Shown here: positions 43,820 to 54,762 of the stretch, in pieces
Numbering within the stretch: the first letter of the stretch is position 1
Layout: each line of letters opens with the position of its first letter
Assembly: GCF_050003625.1 (NCBI RefSeq)
Contig: NC_134398.1
Location: 85,437,983-85,501,982 of the forward strand
Reading direction: 5' to 3'
From: Haematobia irritans
Taxonomy: Eukaryota > Arthropoda > Insecta > Diptera > Muscidae
DNA length: 64,000 bases
Notes under the pieces: generated by a model
What the model was told of the DNA's origin: nothing
Databases searched by the model: none
The model's input: the letters and a program-made list of their open reading frames with translations, nothing else
Position numbers and translations under genes: made by a program

Positions 43820-44935
43820 ATGGATTTAAATTGTGGAAAATGTAAAACCACTTGACGAGACACGGAAGTAAGGTGCAGCAGTTTTTGCGGAAAAATTTTT
43901 CATATGAAATGTGTTGGCTTATCAAAGTATGAGTGCGATGCAATTTTTAAACACCAGAATATTATTTTTTTTTTGTGATTCTTGTATTAACTTTATGCTG
44001 GTCACAAATGAAAATTATAAACATTGTCAATGGTTATTGAAAATGAAGCAAAAATAACTAGCGAAATTAACAAAAACAACCAGTATGTGGAGAAACGAGT
44101 TGAAGAGGCAAAGATAGAAATTATGAGCGAGCTGAAAAATAACAAAGCTAATCCAGGAGTACAAACATATGCAGACAAGCTTAAATCTACCAACAATGTA
44201 CCCGTTATTTTGAAACCAAAAAATAAGCAGAACAGTGAGACAACTGAGAGAGAGGTAAAAGAGAGGATTAAGCCTTCAGCACTCAATGTACAAGTAAAAG
44301 GAATAACGAAGAGAAATGATGGTATGATAGCTATAAGATGCGAGAACGAGAGTGCACGGAACGTTTTAAGAGAACAAATTAAAGAGAAAATGGGAGAAAA
44401 TTACGAGGTACAATCACCATCAATGAGAAAACCGAAACTGTTAATTGCAGGTTTAAGCGAGGAGTTGGATAAAGGTTCAGTCGTTGCAGCTATAAGAAAA
44501 CAAAACAATATACAATGCAATTATTTGGAATGTGTCAAGGTATACAGGTCATATAAAAATCGAAACACATTTAACGCCATAATTGAGACTGATGGAGAGG
44601 GATTTAAGGAAATTATTGATAAACAGAAAATTAATATAGAGTGGGATAGATGTCCTGTATATGATAGTTTGAAAGTTTTAAGATGCTTCAAATGTTGGGG
44701 ATTCGCTCACACATCGAAACATTGCAGAAGTGAAAATAAAATATGTGCTAAATGCAGTGAAGTTGGCCACTCGTACAGAGAGTGTAATAATAACATATCC
44801 AAATGCATAAATTGTTTAAAGGCAAAAGAGAGGTTACATCTATCGGATATAGACATCAATCATGATTGCCGAGATACTGGGTGCCGTGTTCTGAAACGTA
44901 GAGAAAGAATAGAAGCAGAAAGGGTGCAATACTAG
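43820..44935 (+). pseudogene. CR1-like LINE ORF1 (PHD-like finger plus CCHC knuckles)
   Basis: From ATG 43820 the sequence reads DLNCGKCKTT, a TGA at codon 12, RCSSFCGKIFHMKCVGLSKY and, after a slip in a T-run near 43970, CDSCINFML. The C..C, C...C, H..C, C..C order is that of a PHD finger, known from ORF1 of some CR1-group LINEs. The main open frame (44024-44935) follows, with a charged, coiled-coil-like start (MSMVIENEAKITSEINKNNQ) and, near its end, CFKCWGFAHTSKHC, CAKCSEVGHSYREC and a third C..C...H..C segment. These CCHC knuckles bind nucleic acid. Broken by one stop and frameshifts. Confidence 0.75.
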
Positions 44936-44939
44936 CAAC

Positions 44940-47729
44940 CAAAGAATATATGTGGATTGTACTTAAATATTGGTGGATTATGTGCTAACTTTGAGGATCT
45001 GGAAGTAATACTTGGTGAAAACGAGTTTGACTTTATTTGCTTGAGTGAAACACACCTAACTGCAGACTTGGAAGATAGAGAATTCTCTATTCAAAACTAC
45101 AATATTTTGAGATGTGATGGTGATTCTAGGCATACGGGTGGTGTGGCTCTTTACATAAAAGATTCATGGCAATCAAGAGTTATTGAATGTATAGCAATTG
45201 ATAAGACGATTTGGTGGCTTAAAGTGGAAATCTGGAAAAGTTATATAAAATTTTTTATTGCTGGTGTTTACAGATCGCCAAATAGACAAAACAGCTCAGA
45301 AGAAATATTCTGTAACTTTTTTGAAAACCAAATGGACAAAATTAGTGGAAATGACATTGGTATTATTGTTGGCGATTTCAACATAAATTGGAATGAAATT
45401 TCTACAAAGCGACAAAAAATTGAGGAAATAATAAATGATAATTTTTTTAACCAAATTGTAAACCAACCTACCAGAGTTACTAGTACGACTTCAACCTTAA
45501 TTGATTATGTAGTAACCAATATTGACCTATGTACTGCAAAAACCTGTACAAACCTCAAAATTAGCGACCACGAATCAATTGAAGTTAAGTTTCCATCAAA
45601 AAGAGAGACAGTTACCACAACTAAGAATATCCAAATATTGCGTTACAACGACGACCTTTTCCGAAGAACCATAGTTAATGATGACATTTATTACTACCAT
45701 CCTGTAAATTCCGTTGATGACTACGCCGAACGTCTGTTTGAAAGTATTAATAGGGCTTTGCATCCAATGATATGCACGAAGGAAACAAAATCAAAAAAAT
45801 TACCAAACTATTGGTTTAATAGCAATTTAAAGAGAATGCAAGTTCACAAACAACAATTACATCAAAGAGCTGTTTGGATAAACGATAATACTAGTTGGGA
45901 AAATTATAGGCATTTCAGAAATCAATACAAATCACAACTTCGTAGTGCTAAGGAAACTTTTATCAGTAATAAAATTGATAACTGTACAGATCAACGGTCA
46001 ATGTGGAAAACTATAAAATAATTTGTACTTAAGAAAGATGATACCCATATTAAGAAAATAAAAGTAAATGGATCCCTCATATCTGATGAGAAACGTATAG
46101 CTGAAGAAATGCACAAATTTTTTATAGAGAGTGTAGAAGAAATAGTCAGCAGTATACCTCCGATCAATTATGAAAATAATATTTCACACATTCCAAAGGA
46201 GAACTTCAAATTCAAATTTATAAATAGCAATGATTTGAAATCTTTATTAAAGGGAATGAATACAAAAAAAGATCAACATTTTCTGTCAGTAAAAATTCTA
46301 TGAAATAACTTTGACTTGCTTGGTGAAGCAATAAAACGTTTAATAAATGAATCTATGCGATGGGGAATTTTACCTAAATGTCTAAAAGAGTCATATGTAA
46401 TACCCATACCGAAAATCAAAAATACGGATAACCCCAATGAAATAAGACCAGTAAATATGCTTCCGATTCTTAGTAAAATATTGGAAAAAGTAATATACAC
46501 GCAACTGAATAGCTATTTTGAATCAAATAATGTACTTATCGAAACGCAATCAGGATTCAGACATAATCACAACTGTGAGTCCCTTTTGAATCTCGTTATT
46601 ACTCAATGGAAATCTGAAGTCACGAATAAAAATTGCATCGTAGCAGTTTTCTTGGACTTAAAACGTGCATTTGAAACCGTCGATAGAGAATTATTGGTAC
46701 AGAAAATTGAAAAATATGGAGTAAAAGGAGTTGAAAGTAAATGGTTTAAAAGTTACCTGGAGGAGAGAACACAAAGAACAAAATGTGGCCTTTATGTTTC
46801 ATCAGGGAGTACTGTAGGAATCGGTGTACCGCAGGGAGCAATATTAGGAACACTGCTATTTTTAATATATATTAACGATCTAAAAAAACATATTAAGAAA
46901 TACTAAATTATGCTTGTTTGCTGATGATGCTTTGTTGTACATAAGTGGAAAAAATACAAACGAATGTATATCAAAGCTTAATGAAGATCTAAGAGCAGTG
47001 GAAAAGTATTTAAAAATGAACAAACTGAAGCTCAACATAAACAAAACTAACGTAATGGTTGTCAATGGAGTCATTGAAGGAAATATTCTAATCGATGAAC
47101 AAGAAGTGAATCAAGTTGAGGAAATAAAGTACTTAGGTATTGTAATTGACAAAAAATTGAAGTTTGATGCACATTACAACTATATCTGCAAAAAGATCTC
47201 AAAAAAAGTTGCTTTTTTAAAAAGAATACGAAACAAAGTTTCTCTTCCAACAGCAATCAATATATTTAATACGATTATTAAACCTCACTTTGAGTACTGT
47301 TCAACAATCATGTTTATGGGAAATCAAGCTATGAAAGCCAGACTTCAGAAGTTACAAAATAAAGCAATGCGAGCGATTCTAAAATGTCATCATTTAACGC
47401 ATACAATCAGCATGTTGAATAAACTAAAATGGATGTCAGTTAACCAAAGACTTACAATGAACGCATTGATATATATATTTAAAATAAAGCACGACTTAGT
47501 TCCAAAGTATATGCAAAGTTTTATAACGTATGTAGCAGACGTTCAACCGTACAATTTACGAAATATTCAAGATTTTCGATTAAATTTAAGTAGAACCAAT
47601 TTTTATCAAAACTTATTGTTATATAATGGGCTTAAATTATTTAATGAACTGCCAATTGAATTAAAAAATGAAAATAACATACATTCCTTTAAAAAATCGC
47701 TCATTTCATATGTAAAAGAAAATTTTTGA
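44940..47729 (+). pseudogene. CR1-like LINE ORF2 (APE endonuclease and RT)
   Basis: 44957-46021: APE endonuclease with CLSETHL, GGVALYIKD, AGVYRSPN, IVGDFNINW, TLIDYVVTN and ISDHESIEV, all the catalytic landmarks. 46022-47729: RT with KESYVIPIPKIKN, QSGFRHNHNCESL, VFLDLKRAFETVD, GVPQGAILGTLLFLIYINDL and LFADDALLYI, then a typical CR1-type C-terminus (LYNGLKLFNELPIELKNENN). Inactivating changes are in-frame stops at 46019 and 46301 and a stop/frameshift at 46904 just before the FADD box. Sequence between breaks is well preserved, so inactivation is recent. Confidence 0.9.
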
Positions 47730-47844
47730 AATGTTATGTAATGTCAAAATTACCCAATCCAATTTAATAATTTAACGAAGTATTGTTTAAAATCAGTAGC
47801 ATGTTATGCTAAATAACTAAATAAAATAAAAAAAAAATTTACAA

Positions 47845-48211
47845 TATCGTCGGTTTTACTTGAATTAAACATTAAATTGTAAGTTTTAGCCATTTCTTTT
47901 AAAAAATCCTCAGATGCATATTTCAGAAATTCGTAAGGCACTCTATCAACACCTGGTGCTTTATTATGCTTCGCTTTATTTAGAACACAACGTAACTCCT
48001 CTATGCTAATTTCTTGGTCCAGATCTGTATGAGTTTGAAAAGGCATATCATATTGTATGTTATTTGACAATTGGGGTTGATTGAGTAGAGAGCTGAAATA
48101 AAGTTGGAAATCTTTTGCTTGTACATTTGTGCTTATCTTGAAACTTTGGCCTCTGAATTGCTTTGCAAGTTTCCACCATTCTTTTGGATCCGATATTGTA
48201 CCAATTTTCAC
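47845..48211 (-). pseudogene. Outer LINE RT N-terminal part
   Basis: Encodes DPKEWWKLAKQFRG, LRCVLNKAKHNKAPGVDRVP and EFLKYASEDFLKEMAKTYNL, the fingers region of a LINE RT with the conserved KAPGxDxVPYE box. It stops at ...KTDDIVN, exactly where the inner LINE is inserted, and resumes at 43646 with ETVIFPIH. Confidence 0.85.
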
Positions 48212-48542
48212 AATAACCTCTTTAAAATAGTAAATTTTTCTACGACTGCAAAGGTTTTTATAAAATTTTACTGCATCTAAATATTTTTTTCTGTTCTCCG
48301 ACGTATTTATCTTTTTGAATTTCCGGAGGCATTTGAAGGATTCTTTTCTGGCATTTTCGCACTCCTTATTGAATCACACTGATTTGTATTTTGGTGTCTT
48401 ATCATTTCTTACTGTAACAGACATTTTTACAATTTCTACTAGTTCCTTAAGATTTATGGTGTCCTTTCTGCGTTTAATTTCTTTAATATTTTCATTTAAA
48501 TTCCTTTTGTATGAATTAATTTCTGTATTTCTCCATTGTAAC
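48212..48542 (-). pseudogene. Outer LINE linker between endonuclease and RT
   Basis: Minus-strand frames (e.g. the 48374-48574 piece with RNTEINSYKRNLNENIKEIK) are basic and helical, as in the linker after the endonuclease of LINE ORF2. Frameshifted, with stops. Confidence 0.6.
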
Positions 48543-49420
48543 TTAAAAAAAAGATTTAACGTTTTTTTCCACATTTTGAATACTCCCTACATTTAGCTCT
48601 ACACATATTGGCATGTGGTCGGACCATATTTTGTCCTCAATGTTAAAATTTTTAATTTTTCCCAACATATCCATAGATAATGCCGCTATGTCATTGAAAG
48701 AGTTGCCCACTGTGCTGATATAAGTGTAGTTGCCTTCTTCGTAACCCACTGTTCTCCCATTCAAAATTACCAGGCCATTGTCCTCACAGAATTCCATAAA
48801 TCTTTTGCCTTTCAATTTCAATATCTTATCCTTCGATTTTCTATTTAATCCAGCCACGAACTCTGACATCAAGCTATCTTCAAGGTTTTGTTGTAAAGTT
48901 CCAATTCTTATATTTAGATCTCCGGCCATAATTATATTTTTACTATGAGATTTCTTAACAATATCTTCAATGACTTCAAATTCGTAATCCCAATTTTCTC
49001 CTCTAATGTAGACAGGAATGTATATAAAATTAGATTCCAAAGATTCTATTCACAACAATATTACTGAATTTTCTAAGCTGCATTTGTGCTTAATTCCTTT
49101 TCTAAAAATGACATTTTTCTCCACAGAGAATTCCACCGATTGGTCTTCCGTAAATACTTATCTTGTGGGCTTCTTGCCAAAATAAATATAAATTAGGAAA
49201 ATATTTTTGCCATCTATCCGTTTGCGTATCCAACATGAGTTTCTATAAGTGCAAATATATCGTAGCTTCCAATATACGAGAAGAACTCTGGGTATAGACA
49301 TTTATTATTAAGACCATGTATATTGTAGGAAAGAATATTAATATTACTTAAAAGCCTACTACTTTTTTCTTCAACAATATTCCTGACTGTATTATTACTT
49401 AAATTACTATTATTTAGTTT
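48543..49420 (-). pseudogene. Outer LINE APE-type endonuclease
   Basis: The first part (to ~49040) reads NIHGLNNKCLYPEFF and FALIETHVGY with stops (N and E catalytic motifs). The open frame 48543-49040 has FIYIPVYIRGENWDYEF, NIIMAGDLNIRIG (the GDxN motif) and WSDHMPICVEL (the SDH motif). Frameshifted relative to the RT part. Confidence 0.8.
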
Positions 49421-49496
49421 TTTAAATCTAAAGAGTTTTTTATAACATGATAATTAATGTTTAGGTTAAAGTTTTCTCCATACAATTCCTTTAATA

Positions 49497-50423
49497 AAGG
49501 GTGATTTGTTAAGAGCTTGATAACTTTTTAAAAAAAAAAACGCATAAAATTTGCAAAATCTCATCGGTTCTTTATTTGAAACGTTAGATTGGTCCATGAC
49601 ATTTACTTTTTGAAGATAATTTCATTTAAATGTTGACCGCGGCTGCGTCTTAGGTGGTCCATTCGGAAAGTCCAATTTTGGGCAACTTTTTCGAGCATTT
49701 CGGCCGGAATAGCCCGAATTTCTTCGGAAATGTTGTTGTCAAAGCTGGAATAGTTGCTGGCTTATTTCTGTAGACTTTAGACTTGACGTAGCCCCACAAA
49801 AAATAGTCTAAAGGCGTCAAATCGCATGATCTTGGTGGCCAACTTACCGGTCCATTTCTTGAGATGAATTGTTCTCCGAAGTTTTCCCTCAAAATGGCCA
49901 TAGAATCGCGAGCTGTGTGGCATGTAGCGCCATCTTGTTGAAACCACATGTCAACCAAGTTCAGTTCTTCCATTTTTGGCAACAAAAAGTTTGTTAGCAT
50001 CGAACGATAGCGATCGCCATTCACCGTAACGTTGCGTCCAACAGCATCTTTGAAAAAATACGGTCCAATGATTCCACCAGCGTACAAACCACACCAAACA
50101 GTGCATTTTTCGGGATGCATGGGCAGTTCTTGAACGGCTTCTGGTTGCTCTTCACTCCAAATGCGGCAATTTTGCTTATTTACGTAGCCATTCAACCAGA
50201 AATGAGCCTCATCGCTGAACAAAATTTGTCGATAAAAAAGCGGATTTTCTGCCAACTTTTCTAGGGCCCATTCACTATTCGACGTTGTGGCAGATCGTAA
50301 GTCTATTCATGATGAAATGTCAAAGCATACTGAGCATCTTTCTCTTTGACACCATGTCTGAAATCCCACGTGATCTGTCAAATACTAATGCATGAAAATC
50401 CTAACCTCAAAAGAATCACCCTT
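49497..50423 (-). mobile_element. 927-bp Tc1/mariner-superfamily transposon
   Basis: Ends are AAGGGTGATT at the left and AATCACCCTT at the right, flanked by TA target duplications (49495-49496, 50424-50425). It interrupts the outer LINE between ORF1 and the endonuclease. Contains one transposase frame lacking its N-terminus. A related, more decayed copy is at 53446-54030. Confidence 0.85.
49650..50255 (-). pseudogene. Transposase, catalytic domain (Tc1/mariner superfamily)
   Basis: 201 residues beginning in the catalytic domain: ILFSDEAHFWLNGY (first Asp), MWFQQDGATCHTARDSM (second Asp), SWPPRSCDLTPLDYFLWGYV (third Asp, about 36 residues after the second). The three acidic residues are preserved. 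The N-terminal DNA-binding half, expected between 50255 and 50423, has no room, so this copy is internally deleted. The last ~30 residues (TTTFPKKFGLFRPKCSKK) look shifted in frame. Not functional as it stands. Confidence 0.8.
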
Positions 50424-50950
50424 TATATCAATAACTTCGATAGATCCACATACCAGTTTTTTATGCTTATCCCATTTTAACCATTTACTCCCAATACTTA
50501 TTTTATCATCCCGTACTATGATTCGGTGCGCTTTACTGAACTCCCAAAATTTTTTTCTCAGATGCAGCATTATTATTTTATCCATTCTTCTTTCAGCGTT
50601 TAGATCACGTTCTATATAGATGTTAGTGCCTTTCAAATTACTAGTTTTTCGTATTATGTCTTCTACATAATTTTACCACCGCATCTGCCTTTCCATATTT
50701 TTGGTATATGATTTTTATGGACTTAACGACTTTTTCCACACCTAGAGTGGTTGCACACATATTTTGAATTTCGGATATGTTACAGGACTGAGTTGCAATT
50801 CCTCTAAAAACAAGATTTTTGCTTATTATTTCCGATTCCAGATCAGTTATCCTCCTTTTTAGCATGATGTTTTCTCCCTTCATCAACTGCATCTCATGAA
50901 CTAGCGCCTCGTTTTGAGCTTTTAATTCTCTAACCTCATCACTGAGTTTT
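50424..50950 (-). pseudogene. Outer LINE ORF1 (coiled coil and RRM-like)
   Basis: 50892-50641 has a helical MKGENIMLKRRITDLESEII then SKNLVFRGIATQ, and after a frameshift the 50636-50424 piece has GTNIYIERDLNAERRMDKII followed by LRKKFWEFSKAHRI and SIGSKWLKWDKHKKL. A coiled coil followed by a [K/R]xLxFxGI RRM-like fold is typical of L1-type ORF1 proteins in arthropod LINEs, which coat the RNA. Broken by one frameshift and by the transposon. Confidence 0.65.
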
Positions 50951-51012
50951 GTAATGCTACCAATTACCTCCTCATTGCATTGTTTTATGATTTCTTTTAG
51001 ACTTGCAACATT

Positions 51013-51055
51013 AGGTCTGTTTTCTTATTGCACTGATAACCAGTGCAAAAAGAAA
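51013..51055. repeat. Miniature inverted repeat related to the 6532 MITE
   Basis: GTCTGTTTTCTTATTGCACTG is separated by four bases from its inverse (CCAGTGCAAAAAGAAAAC). These are the termini of the MITE at 6532-6947 placed almost back to back, so it is a solo or deleted MITE at the border of the outer LINE. Confidence 0.55.
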
Positions 51056-51531
51056 ACGCAAAACGTCTAACCAGTTCAATTTTCGATTTTGATTGGCAAC
51101 ACTTGGTCGTCAAATGTCAAAATCAAAGTTATTGTTTACAAATAAAAATAGGGGGTATACATTTAATAATCAATTTATAGAAATAAGTGTACCAAAAACG
51201 AAAGAGTGTTTATTAATTTTAAAGGATTTGCTGCTTGCCTTTCAAAAACAAATGACTGCTGGCAACAGCTACGTGCGTGGAAACAGATTCAGTGCGTCAT
51301 GTTTATCAACCAAACGCGTGGAAATATGGGAATTTGCTCAAGTGGTGGATTTACAAGTGGCTAATACCACAAGCATGTGTGGTATAGAAATGGATATGCC
51401 AATTGCATCAAAATCACAAAAGCCTAGTTAACGTAGAATTACAGACTTCGGCCAGCCATCACAAGAGGGAGAGAATATACAGGAAATATAATTCAAATAT
51501 AATTCAACCACAAATTATTTAATTAAACACC
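51056..51531. other. Sequence upstream of the cytochrome b5 retrocopy, one unknown open frame
   Basis: 51093-51431 is open on the plus strand for 112 codons (...ECLLILKDLLLAFQKQM... WEFAQVVDLQVANTTSMCG), but begins at a TTG and has no recognised family. It might be a relic of an unrelated gene or of co-retrotransposed sequence. 51432-51531 is AT-rich and could include the 5' UTR of the retrocopied mRNA. Confidence 0.3.
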
Positions 51532-51935
51532 ATGTCATCGCAAAATGTAAAATAATTTACCCACGCCGAAGTTGCCAAAAATATTACAAATGAAAAGAAT
51601 TGGTTCATAATCCACAACAACGTGTATGACGTGACACCTTTTCTCAATGAGCATCCTGGTGGTGAAGAAGTCTTGATCGAACAAGCTGGTAAAGATGCTA
51701 CAGAAAATTTCGAAGAAGTTGGTCACAGTTCATATGCCCGTGAAATGATGCAACAATACAAAATCGGTTAACTAGTTGCTGAAGAGCGTACAAATGTTAC
51801 AGAAAAATCCGAACCCACATGGAATACTGAGCAAAAGAACGAGGAATCGTAATGAAGTCATGGCTGATGCCTTTTGTCTTGGGTTTAATAGCCACCTTGG
51901 TTTATAAGTTTTTCTTTGGAACGAAATACCAATAA
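51532..51935 (+). pseudogene. Cyt-b5: Cytochrome b5 processed pseudogene
   Basis: An intronless copy of a fly-type cytochrome b5. After MSSQNVK a TAA (51553) interrupts, then FTHAEVAKNITNEKNWFIIH, the haem-binding VTPFLNEHPGGEEVL loop, AGKDATENFEEVGHSSYARE with the second axial-histidine region, another TAA after QYKIG, and TEKSEPTWNTEQKNEES. A frameshift precedes the C-terminal membrane anchor (MKSWLMPFVLGLIATLVYKF then FFGTKYQ, stop). Both haem-ligand histidines (HPGG and GHS) survive. The lack of introns across the whole protein and trailing A-rich sequence (~52050) indicate an mRNA-derived retrocopy. Two stops and one frameshift rule out function. Confidence 0.9.
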
Positions 51936-52077
51936 TTGTAGGCAGAGAAAAACATCACCACCACCAGCCACAAACAAATATCGCAAGTTTATTTGTATAT
52001 TTAGTTGAGAAAGGGATTTCTTGCTGTTTTAGACCATAAAACAAGTCATACAAAAAACAAAAACAAAACATATACAG

Positions 52078-52645
52078 TGACTCACAAAAATATTCTTTTT
52101 TATATCTTGAAATCGCAAACCGCTTAACATTTATATGAAAAAGTTTTATTAAAATGTTTCCATGGATATACATAACAGCAAAACGTAAACAAAAATCGTG
52201 AAATTAATTTTATTGTATTATTTTTAATCATTAAATCAAAAAACTACAAAAAAGCTCACAAAAGTATTCGTCGTATCAGTAATCACATTGTATGAAACAT
52301 TATTTTGGTCCACTTAGTATTTGGAATAGTACCCTTTGTTAGCGCAAATGGCTTCCAGTCGTCTTGGCATCGACACGTTTCTTGAGAGATTTTGCCCCAT
52401 TCTTCTTGTAACACTTTTTTTAAGGGCTGTCCAAGATGAAATTTGGTTTTGTCCGATCCACGGTTCCAAATGAGATCCTAGTTTTCAATGGGGTTGCTAC
52501 CTGGGCTTTGTGGTTGCGTTATGAGATATTTAGTGTTGTGAAGGAGCCATATTTTCACATCCCAGGCCGTGTGTTTGAGGTGTTCGCTTGTTGGAACAAG
52601 GAGTCTTTATCACGAAATCCCATTTTAGAGGCGCTGGAGTGAAGA
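52078..52645 (-). mobile_element. Tc1-like transposon 3' half
   Basis: It begins at TA with terminus CAGTGACTCACAAAAATATT (plus-strand left end). Minus-strand coding reads TAWDVKIWLLHNTKYL, SPGSNPIENL and LKKVLQEEWGKISQETC, then LEAICANKG in another frame, the C-terminal half of a Tc1 transposase with the NPIEN glutamate. The preceding Asp motif (SPD) is altered to SPG. The same family as 29990-30350, in opposite orientation. The 5' half is absent. Confidence 0.75.
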
Positions 52646-52942
52646 TTTTCTTTCAAAATTTTTAAATATGTTAAAAAACATTTAGGCGTTCATGGTTCCA
52701 TCAATAAAAACTAAGTTTCATTACACTTGTTTTTACATTTTTTATTTTCAAGGTTTCCCTAAGCTTTCGCCGTGAAAATAAAAAATGTCGAAAAGTGTAA
52801 GACAAAAGTTTTTATTATTTTAAAATGTATTAAGAAAATGTAACCATTAAAAAAATTAGGTTTATTTTAGTTATCGGAATTATTATTTCTTCAGCAAATT
52901 AACTTAACTTTATTCATTTTTGGATTATGTTTGTATAATTAA
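52646..52942. other. AT-rich, nothing recognised
   Basis: No coding or repeat structure identified in this ~300-bp stretch. Confidence 0.3.
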
Positions 52943-53181
52943 CCCTCTAATGCCTCAATTTTTTGGCCATCTGAATAAATATTTAATGTTAACGACACAA
53001 AAGCAAGAAAACTAAACAAGAAAATTTTATAGGTAAAATTCAGTATATGCTGCAAAGCCTCTTGAACAGTTCCAACTGTTTTCTTTTTATTTTACCCATT
53101 TTTATTGTGTTAAGGTGTGTTTTACTAAAAGCTTCCTTATTTAGTGAAGCCCGCCTAAAGGCGGGATTGGGCATTAGAGGG
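52943..53181. mobile_element. piggyBac-type MITE 1
   Basis: 239 bp with CCCTCTAATGCC / GGCATTAGAGGG inverted termini, flanked by TTAA on each side (52939-52942, 53182-53185). TTAA target duplication with a CCC..GGG terminus is the piggyBac hallmark. A subterminal hairpin GCCCGCCTAAAGGCGGG lies at the right end. No transposase. Confidence 0.8.
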
Positions 53182-53353
53182 TTAACTAAAGAATAGAAAA
53201 ATTATACACAAATGAAGCGTAAATATCTAAAAAATTCATGAAAATTTTAAATTTTACCTCAAAATCCAAACCAAAATCATACTGTCTTGGTGAATATTTT
53301 CTAAATAATGATGAAGAAGGCAATTTTATTATTATATACTATTCCAAATGCTA

Positions 53354-54290
53354 TTTTTATACCCTCCACCATAAGATGGTGGTTTTTTAAGTTTGTCATT
53401 CCGTTTGTAACAGATCGAAAAATTGCTCTAAGACCCCATAAAGAATAGGGTGGTTAAATTTTCAAGGGCCGATGTTGATTTTGAATAAAACACAAACTAT
53501 TTAGGACATTATTGTAATTTTATTTTATTATGATATATTCGTATTACTCAATTATGTATGGAACAAACTATAGGCCAAATAGACGCCGCGATCTCGGTGG
53601 CACACATCCATCCGATGGTCCAAATTTTCGATGACGCTGGGGCATAATTGAGGTTCTATGCCGTTAATGTGCCGAATTATCTCGTCCTTTAGCTATTGAA
53701 TTGTTGCTGGCTTATCGACGTACACCTTTTCTTTCAAATAACCACAAAGAAAAAAGTCCAACGGTGTCAAATCACATGATCTTGGCGGTCAATTGACATT
53801 GCCATTACGTGAGATAACACGGACATTAAATTTGTTGCGCAAAAGAGCCATTGTTTCGTTAGCTGTGGGGCAAATTCGGGCCATACAAAGTTCGTTATCA
53901 TCTTACGATAGCGAACACCATTCACAGTAACTGCCTGACCGGCCTCATTTTGGAAAAAATACGACCCGATGATGGTCGGTCCGTCTGTTGAAATCACACC
54001 AACTTCCGTTCGAAACAAACTATCGACTTGAAACTTGGCACAAGAAGTTGTTATTGATATAGGTCGTATCTTATTGGAAAAGGGCCATATCGCATTACTT
54101 TACGTATAGCCCCCATATAAACCGATCCCCAGATTTGACCTTCGGAGACTCTTGGAGGGGCAAAATTCATCCGATCCGGTTGAAATTTGGTACGTGGTAT
54201 TAGTATGTGGTTTCTAACAACCATACAAAAATTGGTCCATATCGGTATTGGGCGGGGCCGACTATATCATACCCTAAACCACCCCATGCG
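53354..54290. mobile_element. Helentron-like element, split by a transposon
   Basis: The left end TTTATACCCTCCACCATAAG and the right-hand GGGCGGGGCCGACTATATCA, TACCCTAAACCACC resemble the subterminal repeats of the 54.7-64 kb family. A short tandem-repeat-like interior (CCCCCATATAAACCGATCCC) remains. A Tc1/mariner-type element sits in its middle (53446-54030). Confidence 0.55.
53446..54030 (-). pseudogene. Tc1/mariner-type transposase remnant
   Basis: The left end (TA)GGGTGGTTAAATTTTCAAG is a likely terminus. Minus-strand frames read PTIIGSYFFQNEAGQAVTVN and GVRYRKMITNF, then shifted NETMALLRNKFN, PPRSCDLTPLDFFL and VYVDKPATI, matching blocks of the transposase at 49650. The QQDGA motif is deleted, so the second catalytic Asp is lost. 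Confidence 0.7.
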
Positions 54291-54762
54291 AATTAGTAAA
54301 CATAAGCAAGGGTATCATTGGTATATGTTTGGGAGATGAACCGAATTTCCTTATTTATGAAAATTAAGCAGTATACACTCAAAAAAAAAGGCATGTCCTG
54401 TTACAAAGATTTTGTCTTTACTTTAAAAATTTACTTTTTCCCTTTCCTTTTTTCCTTTTTTTTTTTAAATCCGAGCCAAAGAAGCGGAGAATACTAGTAA
54501 GGATATTTTTAAGACACATTTTTTTTTTTAAATTTCGGTTTTGTGTACTTCTTTCTAGGAAGCGAATTTTAAGTTTTCATTTTTTCAGCTTTTGTTCTCC
54601 ATATGCTATTAAAATCCTTTAAAACGAGTTAACAACTTTATTTTCCAAATTCAGACTCGACTTCCAGTATACTCATAGAAAAAGTCTGCTAAAAACAGCA
54701 GTAGATGTCTGCTGTTATATTTTTGTACTTCACGGCCTAATGAACAACAATTTATAAAATTT
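54291..54762. other. AT-rich, nothing recognised
   Basis: Poly-T-rich sequence between two repeat elements; no feature could be supported. Confidence 0.3.

Larger units (their letters stand above)
43655..47836 (+). mobile_element. Near-full-length CR1-like LINE, inner insertion
   Basis: 4,182 bp bounded by the 8-bp target duplication ATTTACAA (43647-43654 and 47837-47844). It ends in an A-rich tail (AAATAAAATAAAAAAAAA). It has a ~165-bp 5' leader, ORF1 with PHD-like and CCHC zinc fingers, and ORF2 with APE endonuclease and RT. Only a few inactivating changes, so it is younger than the outer LINE it split. Confidence 0.9.
41877..51010 (-). mobile_element. Outer degenerate LINE, host to two later insertions
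   Basis: Minus-strand non-LTR element with ORF1 (50950-50424), endonuclease (49420-48543), RT (48211-47845 continuing at 43646-42020) and a 3' tail of (CTA)n at 41877-41896. About 4.0 kb remains after subtracting the inner CR1-like LINE (43655-47836) and the transposon (49497-50423). Several frameshifts make it inactive. Its reading frame rejoins exactly when the inner LINE and one target copy are removed, proving insertion order. Confidence 0.85.

Noticed and set aside
49650..50255. Domesticated transposase gene
   Set aside because: Terminal repeats and TA duplication are intact, the N-terminal DNA-binding domain is deleted, and the end is frameshifted, so an ordinary dead transposon is simpler.
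51093..51431. Novel 112-residue gene upstream of the cytochrome b5 retrocopy
   Set aside because: Starts at a non-ATG codon, has no recognised domain or splice signals, and borders a MITE and a LINE; not enough support to call a gene.
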